DNA from: Tipula vernalis
Lineage: Eukaryota; Arthropoda; Insecta; Diptera; Tipulidae
Reading direction: 5' to 3'
NCBI GenBank assembly: GCA_958295665.1
Contig: OY282559.1
Span: 127,075,605-127,139,604, forward strand
Length of the DNA stretch: 64,000 nt
Both the position numbers and the translations under genes were made by a program. The first letter of the stretch is position 1, and each line of letters opens with the position of its first letter. The notes under the pieces were generated by a model. It did no database searches. It saw only the letters and a list, made by a program, of their open reading frames with translations, and had not been told where the DNA came from. Positions 57,333-64,000 of the stretch are shown here, in pieces.

Positions 57333-58174
57333 ATGACAGATGGTGGTGATACAATTGCAAATGTAAGCAAAAAATGTATTAGTGCGCATGCCTAATTGAT
57401 TTAACAAAATATGTGATTTATTTGCAGATAAACGGCCATACTGTAAATCCCGATTTGGACGAAGTGAGTTTTGTATTTTAAGACAAAAAAATTAGTTTTT
57501 GTAATAATTTGTGAATTATATTTTAGGTCTTGGACTATACACAGAGTATCAACAAACAATCCGAAATTTTAATTTTAAATGGATTTTCGGAGAAAATACT
57601 TAAGTTAAATAAAATTTTGGAAAGTGACGATTTCCAATCGGAAAACATGAGAAAATACGATGCCGAATTAAACACCGCCATACCAGAAGACATATATTAC
57701 AGAGGCCGGCGAGATTGTATTTCACTCGGATTAGTCGAAGCGAACGCCTCCATTCTCAAGCTAAATGAATATATTCGTCCCGCCATAATGGAGCTGGTCG
57801 AAGATGCAGTCCTATTAAAATTGTGGATTCGTTTTCTCATTCCAAAAATTGAAGATGGTAATAATTTTGGTGTATCAATTCAACAAACCATTTTGAATGA
57901 AATCAGTAAAGTGGAGAGTGAGGGCGCAGGATGGTTTGATCAAATGGCTACGTATCATGAGACGCGAGCAAAAGATGTAACCCTTTTATCGAAGCGGCCA
58001 AATATTGAAGATAATCGTAAAATAATATTGGAAAACGATGTGGCAGAATTTTGGCGTGGTCATTTGGTGTTGTCGGCGGTACGTGATCATTACCTAAATT
58101 TGCAAGATGTGATAGTTAAGAATTTAGAAAAATTGAATAAACCCCGAACGTCACGAATTGAACAGTTTTATTGA
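57333..58174 (+). CDS. PA28/REG proteasome activator subunit, paralog 2 (PA28-gamma-like)
   Basis: Three exons (57333-57362, 57428-57463, 57527-58174; introns of 65 and 63 bp with GTAAGC...TGCAG and GTGAGT...TTTAG, phase 0) give 237 residues, starting MTDGGDTIANINGHTVNPDL. The activation loop GNNFGVSIQ lies at about residues 133-141 and is followed by ETRAKD with Lys171. A basic patch YYRGRR (about 79-84) sits where PA28-gamma carries its nuclear-localisation insert. The protein ends EQFY, keeping the terminal Tyr of PA28 proteins that docks into the 20S alpha ring. It therefore looks like the conserved nuclear PA28-gamma (PSME3/REG) ortholog, with paralog 1 the diverged duplicate. The second exon encodes only 12 residues. 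Confidence 0.9.
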
Positions 58175-58920
58175 GATGGATTTGAGAAATATAATTATTG
58201 AACAAAAAAAAAAATGAAATGATTTTTATTTGTGTTTGATTTATTTTTCAGCCAAAAATTTACTATTTGACCGTTATTTTACTCTGCTCTGATTGATAAG
58301 TTTTAGATTGGATATTTTGTGCTGTTGAATCGAAATTCTAGATTAAAATTTTTGGACTTTATAGTTCGGAGCAGCCTAAAGGTAAGTTTTCATTCAGACC
58401 AAAAGTTATAAGTTTTCATTCAGACTCAACACAAGAGTTCCAATAAACTCATGGGAAAAATGCTCATTAAAAATCAACCAAAGCTAGCGAATAAATATCG
58501 ACCATTTAGTCCCTGCAAACGGATTATGATTTCCGAAGGCAGCACAAGTTGTTAAGAATCAGCAAAGCCTGTGGGACTATGATCTTAGCAAAAGAATTTC
58601 TACTGGGTCAAAAGTCATTATTTATAGATTGGCCAACCTTTTCCGGCCGATCTGAAGAAGTTGTTATTCTTAAACGTAGTTATCGCAGGAGTCTAATGAA
58701 ACATAAGACGTTAAGAGATCATCGATTTTCTGCAAATTTACTGTTGTCATCCAAAAACTATGAGTGATTCATAAGGTATCGATATCGCAATTTAATTTGT
58801 GTCGCACTTCAAAATTTGGGGCACCACAATACGGTAGCGCTATTGATTTAAACACCCTTCCGTTTTGCGTTCGAAACCCCCAAGTGTTCTCTTTTTCTAT
58901 ATTTCGCTTATAGCACAATT
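58175..58920. other. Intergenic sequence after the PA28 pair
   Basis: No gene recognised. A 72-codon ORF at 58549-58767 has no family resemblance and is probably chance. Confidence 0.5.
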
Positions 58921-59274
58921 AAAGTGACACCTAGAGTATAATAGAATAAGTTGATAAAAAAGCATAATGTGACGGTGACACCTAGTGTGTAATAGAATAA
59001 GTTAAATTAATAGCTCAATGTCTAACTGTACTAAAATGGAATTTTCCATGATAAAAATTGTTTTAAATGTTTCTACGCTATTCTAACTGGAAATGTCATG
59101 AATGAGCTTGCGTGTAAAAATTAAATAAAGTGATTTTGGGAATTATCGTTAGTAAATAGTATTGTTATAATTTTTGTGTGAAATAAATAAATTCGTTGGT
59201 AATAAATTGAATTGATTTTATTTTATTCACAATCCAGTGATTCGAACCTTGAGTGACAAGGCAAAAACATAACA
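58921..59274 (+). repeat. Stacked partial LTRs of the gypsy D family
   Basis: 58968-59274 is a 307-bp LTR copy (TGTGACGGTGACACCTAGTG ... CATAACA) with an internal deletion of ~190 bp relative to the full LTR. ATAA precedes it (58964-58967) and follows it (59275-59278). Just upstream, 58921-58950 resembles the first ~40 bp of the same LTR (GTGACACCTAGAGTATAATA), so a third LTR start is stacked there. Confidence 0.75.
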
Positions 59275-59278
59275 ATAA

Positions 59279-59773
59279 TGTGACGGTGACACCTAGTGTG
59301 TAATAGAATAAGTAAAACTAATAGCTCAATGTTTACTGTACTAAATGGAATTTTCCATGATAAAAATTGTTACGTAATGTTTCTACGCTATTCCAACTGG
59401 AAAAGTCGTGAACTTTCGAGAAGCTTGGTTTGTGTATATAAAAAGGCGAACAAGATCGAATTGGATTATTAGTATTTGGAACGCGATAGTGTAAAGTTGT
59501 AAGAATAAGTAATATTTGGAAAGCGATAGTATAAAGATTAAAAAGGAATTAAAAAGTGATTTAAAAAGTGTTTTTGTGGAAATAAAAAGTAAAAGTGATT
59601 AGTAAAATTTGAGAATAATTTATATAAAGTGATTTTGTGAATTTTGATTGATAAACTGTGTTGTAATAATTTTTGTGTGAAATAAATAAATTCGTTGGAG
59701 ATAAATTAAATTGAATTGGTTTTATTCACAATCCAGTGATACGAACCTTATTTGACAAGGCAAAATCGTAACA
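59279..59773 (+). repeat. 5' LTR of gypsy D
   Basis: 495 bp, TGTGACGG...TCGTAACA. Contains TATA-like and AATAAATAAATT (about 59680) signals. Confidence 0.9.
59435..59445 (+). promoter_or_regulatory. TATA box in the gypsy D LTR
   Basis: TATATAAAAAG within the LTR, suitably placed for transcription starting ~30 bp downstream; also conserved in the solo LTR at 38693-39186 (minus strand). Confidence 0.6.
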
Positions 59774-59816
59774 AATTGGTGACAGCGGTGGGATTGTGAA
59801 TAAAAAGATAAAGAAA

Positions 59817-61235
59817 ATGATTCTCAACGAATTAAAAGTTCCAGAATTAAAAAGAGAACTAGAGAAACGGGGTTTGGCTACTGATGGTACTAAAGCAGCT
59901 TTACAAGCGCGACTACGTGAGGCCATGCAGAACGAAGGGCTGGACGCGGAACATTATGATTTTGGAGAGAAAGTAACGGATGCAGCAACCATAGAGCAGA
60001 AAGCAGAAGATAAACAACCGTTGGTCGAAAAGACACAAGAACATTCTGGAAGTTTCGATTTGTCGCAGTTAATAGCTGCTATGAACCAAATGACAGGACA
60101 GATGTGTCTCATGAAACAACAAAACGAACGACAAATGGTGAAAATTGACCAGTCAAACGAAGAAATAAAACGACAGTTGGAACAACAAAATCAGTCTAAC
60201 CAAGAAATGAAACAACAAGGAGAGGAAATTAAAGACCAAATTATAGATGGTCAAAAGAGAATGGACGAGAAACTTCTCGAATTATCTACTAACATTCACG
60301 GCGAAGTGGAGAAGCTGCAAATGGAGATTCAAAAGGTTGACGAAAAATTTGAAACGAAGGTTCAGCAGGTCGAAGAAAAATTACAAGCAGAGGTTCAACG
60401 TCTCGGGAAAGAGCTAACTGATATCAAGGCAAGTGGAACAACAACACAAGTGGTACAAACCATTCAATCAGTTAAGTTAAAACCACCAAACTTCGACGGT
60501 ACAACATCTTTCGGCATTTTCAAATTTCAATTTGAAACGGCAGCTAATCAAAACCGTTGGAATGATGAACATCTTGTCGCAGCGTTAATAGTGGCCCTTA
60601 AAGGTGAAGCTGCGGAGGCCTTACAAACAATTCCGGAAAAAGATCGCAACAGTTATCTCGAAATTATGAAGGCGCTGGATAGGAAGTACGGCAGTGATCA
60701 CAAGCGAGAAATTTATCGAATGGAATTGAAAAGCCGCTACCAAAAGGGAGGAGAATCACTTCAGGAATTTTCATCGGCAATCGAGCGGCTAGTACATCTA
60801 GCACATACCAGTACATCGGCTGATTATATGGAAAGACTAAAAATTGACGCATTCATTGACGGCATTCGAGATCCAGAGACACGCAGGGCGGTGATGTTGT
60901 CACCTAAAGCAACCTTTGCGGAAACCATCGCTTGTGCGTTAACAAATGAAACTGCACAAGCCATCACCAAACCGTCAATGAAAATACGCCGAGTAGAAAT
61001 CGATACAAGCATAAACAACGAGCGGGCAACACCAAGATACCGAGATGGAAGCGGCAAAATCAGATGTTGGGCATGTGATAAGGTCGGTCACATCTCTCGC
61101 GACTGCTGGGAATTAAGAAGAAAAAGGGGAAGATCACCATCTCCTATGCAGCGACGACCAAGCGGAGAGCAGGCGTTGGCTAGGCAAGAAGGCCAAATGA
61201 CGGCGGAGCCGTTAAACTACAACGAGTCAGCTTAA
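59817..61235 (+). CDS. Gag of gypsy D, SAP domain plus zinc knuckle
   Basis: 472 residues from ATG 59817 (an upstream in-frame GTG at 59796 is not needed). The protein packages element RNA into particles. Residues ~2-38 (LKVPELKRELEKRGLATDGT) match the SAP helix-turn-helix DNA-binding motif, unusual for a capsid protein. Residues ~75-205 are a long Gln/Glu/Lys-rich coiled coil. Then comes a capsid-like domain (PNFDGTTSFGIFKFQFETAA, then YQKGGESLQEFSSAIERL) and one CCHC knuckle (CWACDKVGHISRDC, about 417-430). The stop codon TAA at 61233-61235 lies inside the stem of a predicted frameshift hairpin; pol overlaps by 52 nt in the -1 frame. Confidence 0.9.
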   Translation: MILNELKVPELKRELEKRGLATDGTKAALQARLREAMQNEGLDAEHYDFGEKVTDAATIEQKAEDKQPLVEKTQEHSGSFDLSQLIAAMNQMTGQMCLMKQQNERQMVKIDQSNEEIKRQLEQQNQSNQEMKQQGEEIKDQIIDGQKRMDEKLLELSTNIHGEVEKLQMEIQKVDEKFETKVQQVEEKLQAEVQRLGKELTDIKASGTTTQVVQTIQSVKLKPPNFDGTTSFGIFKFQFETAANQNRWNDEHLVAALIVALKGEAAEALQTIPEKDRNSYLEIMKALDRKYGSDHKREIYRMELKSRYQKGGESLQEFSSAIERLVHLAHTSTSADYMERLKIDAFIDGIRDPETRRAVMLSPKATFAETIACALTNETAQAITKPSMKIRRVEIDTSINNERATPRYRDGSGKIRCWACDKVGHISRDCWELRRKRGRSPSPMQRRPSGEQALARQEGQMTAEPLNYNESA

Positions 61236-64000
61236 AGGGGCAGAAGCTGACTCCCACAACCGATTGCCCCATAACCTCCATCCGCGTTTCGAAAGTAGCA
61301 AGAGGCGGTGACAGCTTAACAATCAAAGGCGACATTGATGGCACGGATTGCATCATCACTCTGGATACGGGAGCAAATCGCACGATTGTCCGTAAAGATC
61401 TGATCGATGGAGGTGTACAACCAGCTAATGGATTGAAGTTACAAACAGCAACTGGAGATAGTTCAATAATAAAAGGCAAAAAGATCGTGAAAATAAAAAT
61501 CGGGAGAACTCTTTTCCAACACGAAGTGCTGATTGCAGATATTGTGGATGAAGTCATAATGGGGATGGACTTCATGAGGGCAAATGGCTTCGTGGTGGAT
61601 GTTGGACGAGGAGTTTTAAGTTACGATAACATCGAGTTGCCACTTCAATCTAGCAGTGCCGGAGCAACTATCAGGCGAATTATTATTGATCATCGGGAGA
61701 AGCTGCCACCGAATTCGGAGACGATCCTATGGGGAAAATTGGAGGGAGGTTCTGGGTCACCCAGGTTGTGGGTTGTGGAAGCTAACGAAGAGGAGAACGG
61801 AGCCAAGGAAATTATAATCGGGAAAGCCCTAGTTAAACCAGACAACGACTATAGAGTACCAATTAGGACTCTAAATCTCTCGGATAAGACGAAAACCATC
61901 AAGAAAGGGACAGTCATCGGAAAATGTAACGAGGTTTCAACTATAGTAAAGTGTGAACAGAGAAGTCCGGTTGAAAAAGCCGACATGCAAGGGCAGAAAG
62001 AAATGGTAGAACAACTTATGCAGAAATGGACCGAAGATCTTACCGAGGCACAGAAAAATTCTGCACATCAACTACTCAAACGGTACACGTCCATATTCTG
62101 CAGTACATCGGATAATAACGGAAGGACCTCAATGGTAAAGCACCGCATTGATACGGGAGCAGAGATGCCAATTCGTCAACCACCCAGGAGACTACCTTTG
62201 GCAAAACAACAAGAAGTCAATCGAATGGTAACAGATATGCAGGCAGCAGGAGTAATTGAACCATCTAATAGCCCATGGAGTTCACCGGTAGTATTGGTCG
62301 AGAAGAAGGACGGTAGCATGAGATTTTGCGTTGATTACCGAAAACTCAATGCTGTGACGAAAAAAGATAGCTACCCACTGCCAAGGATCGATGACACGTT
62401 AGACACATTATCGGGTGCTCAAATATTTTCGACATTAGATCTACAAAGCGGCTATTGGCAGGTGGAAGTCCATGAGGAAGATCGCGAGAAAACAGCGTTC
62501 AGTGTGGGTAACGGACTTTGGCAATTTAATGTTATGCCGTTCGGATTATGTAATGCCCCTGCGACTTTTGAACGATTAATGGAGCGCGTGTTAAAGGGAT
62601 TACATTGGAAGACTTGCCTAATATATCTGGACGACATCATCGTTATGGGGAAGGATTTTGACGAGCATCTAAAGAACTTGGCAGAAGTTTTGGATCGGAT
62701 ACAGGCTGCCGGATTGAAGTTAAGTCCAAAGAAGTGTAAGCTGTTCAGAACTGAAGTCAAATATTTGGGTCATCTCGTAACGATTAATGGAATTCACACC
62801 GACGAAGAAAAGATCGCAGCGGTTAAGAACTGGCCAAGACCTAAAAATTTACACGAATTACGAAGCTTTCTCGGATTGTGCACCTATTATAGACGCTTCG
62901 TGCCAGGATTCGCCAACATCGCCAAGAGTTTACACGAGTTGACCAGGAAGAACAAGGCATTCGAATGGAAGAATGACCAGGAAGAAGCATTCGTGGAACT
63001 AAGGAGACGGTTGTGTGCCGCGCCAATCCTCGCGTACCCTATACCCAACGTGAAATTTATTTTGGACACCGATGCAAGTAATGACGGTATAGGAGGTGTG
63101 TTATCACAGAAAATTAATGGTCAAGAAAGAGTTATTGCGTACTTCTCCAAAACATTATCAAAACCGGAGCGTAATTACTGCGTGACACGGAAAGAATTGT
63201 TGGCTATAGTGGAGTGTGTCAAGCATTTCCATAAGTATCTTTATGGCCAAAAATTCCATTTACGGACAGATCACGGCGCTTTACGGTGGCTGTTACAATT
63301 CAAGAATCCAGAGGGACAAGTAGCACGCTGGATCGAACGTCTTCAAAGCTACGATTTCCAAATTGAACATCGGAAGGGAAGTGCACACAGAAATGCCGAC
63401 GCATTATCAAGACGGCCGTGTCCAGTAGAATGTAAACATTGCGGCCATGTTGAAGCAAAGGAAGGCATCATCGACGTTAGGCTTACGCAAGTGCTGCCTG
63501 ATGAGGAGTGGACCGACGAAATGATCAGGAAAGAGCAATTGGATGATACGGATTTATCAGTTATAATGGAATGGAAGGAAAAGGAACACCGGCCAACTTG
63601 GAGCGAGATCGCGGACAAAACTCCCATTGTCAAGGCTTATTGGGCTCAATGGGATAGCCTCCGTCTTGAGAATGGCTGTTTAAAACGATTGTGGGAAAGC
63701 ACGGATGGCAAAGTGAAGCAATTGTTGCTGGTAATACCAAAGTGCCGGATCGTAGAAATTCTGAATGAGTATCATGGAGGAGCAAGTGGGGGCCACCTTG
63801 GAATTAATAAAACTCTAGCAAAGATACGTCAACGATTCTACTGGGCAGGATGTAGGCAGTCTGTGATAGAATGGTGCCAAAAATGTGACCAATGCGCGGC
63901 GGTGAAGGGACCCGCACGCAAAAGTTGTGGAACCATGAAGCAATATAACGTTGGAGCACCATTCGAAAGAATTGCAATGGATGTAGCGGGCCCATTTCCC
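61184..64000 (+). CDS. Pol of gypsy D (protease-RT-RNase H-integrase), 3' end outside window
   Basis: The -1 frame opens at 61184 after a TAG and stays open to 64000 as far as read. It is expected to be made as a Gag-Pol fusion by -1 frameshifting, since no ATG begins it. Protease: ITLDTGANRTIV (about 61355). RT: FCVDYRKLN, TLDLQSGYWQVEV, MPFGLCNAPATFE, and catalytic YLDDIIV (about 62623). RNase H: ILDTDASNDGIGGVLSQ, TRKELLAIVE, RTDHGALRWL, HRNADALSRR. Integrase: the His-His/Cys-Cys zinc domain (YHGGASGGHLG ... CQKCDQC), and the first catalytic Asp in AMDVAGPFP at the window edge. All active-site residues in view are intact. Confidence 0.9.
61211..61270 (+). promoter_or_regulatory. Predicted -1 ribosomal frameshift signal with H-type pseudoknot
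   Basis: Slippery heptamer G-TTA-AAC at 61211-61217, in the gag frame as TTA AAC. A 6-nt spacer follows (61218-61223). A perfect 10-bp stem pairs GAGTCAGCTT (61224-61233) with AAGCTGACTC (61244-61253). Loop bases GGGGCA (61237-61242) are exactly complementary to TGCCCC (61265-61270), giving a 6-bp second stem. The geometry matches classic -1 frameshift pseudoknots; GUUAAAC is a slippery site used by arteriviruses. The gag stop codon lies at the top of stem 1. Confidence 0.8.

Larger units (their letters stand above)
59279..64000 (+). mobile_element. Gypsy-type LTR retrotransposon D, intact 5' portion, runs off the window
   Basis: 5' LTR 59279-59773, primer-binding site region TGGTGACAGCGGTGGGA right after it (59777-59793), full-length gag, then pol in the -1 frame, open to the window end. 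No stop or frameshift was found in either ORF in the parts read. The solo LTR at 38693 and the partial LTRs at 58921 belong to the same family. This is the best candidate here for a currently active retrotransposon; the 3' LTR and any env are outside the window. Confidence 0.9.

Noticed and set aside
58549..58767. 72-codon ORF downstream of PA28 paralog 2
   Set aside because: No start context, domain or splice support; likely chance.

Overview
The window is eukaryotic and very AT-rich. It looks like an insect genome, most likely a fly (Diptera): the host-gene introns are only 55-68 bp, and the transposon mix (gypsy, copia, jockey/CR1-like LINEs, Helitron, hAT, Tc1/mariner) is typical of flies. 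That assignment is inference; no species-specific marker was recognised. Only three host genes are supported: an unrecognised 599-residue, three-exon gene at 28493-30409, and two tandem genes for PA28/REG proteasome-activator subunits at 56290-57071 and 57333-58174. Nearly everything else that can be read is transposon or simple repeat.

Layout. 1-7.2 kb: a LINE ORF1 fragment cut by a DD37E mariner relic, a 1.5-kb foldback element, a small MITE, and a LINE ORF2 relic. 7.3-8 kb: Helitron helicase relic. 9.9-11.5 kb: a SINE-like insertion and a hAT element side by side in one ancestral site. 13.5-14.4 kb: Tc1 relic. 16.3-17.2 kb: LINE relic. 17.65-18.96 kb: an apparently intact DD37D (maT-like) mariner inside GTTGAG-rich repeats. 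19.2-19.9 kb: inverted ~110-bp repeats. 23.06-26.77 kb: a (GTAAAAA)n heptamer array. 26.9-28.1 kb: LINE and copia scraps. 28.5-30.4 kb: the unrecognised gene.

32.8-37.5 kb: gypsy element A with both LTRs, carrying a second SINE-like copy. 38.7-39.2 kb: solo LTR of the element D family. 40.0-55.7 kb: a nest in which gypsy B (LTRs at 40021 and 54863) holds gypsy C (LTRs at 43803 and 54542, one difference in 217 bp). C in turn holds a 6.56-kb TIR-bounded non-coding block, and B's 3' LTR holds a 508-bp MITE. 56.3-58.2 kb: the PA28 pair. 59.0-64.0 kb: tandem LTRs leading into gypsy D, with intact gag and pol open to the window edge.

Most notable observations: (1) in gypsy D the gag/pol overlap holds a heptamer GTTAAAC, a 6-nt spacer and a perfectly paired 10-bp stem whose loop can pair six bases downstream, a textbook -1 frameshift pseudoknot that also buries the gag stop codon; (2) the two PA28 paralogs differ exactly where function would be expected to differ (C-terminal residue, basic patch, a lysine after the activation loop); (3) element C pairs almost identical LTRs with a broken pol and a large non-coding cargo; (4) a SINE-like family is defined by two insertions with matching 5' ends, TAA tails and target-site duplications.
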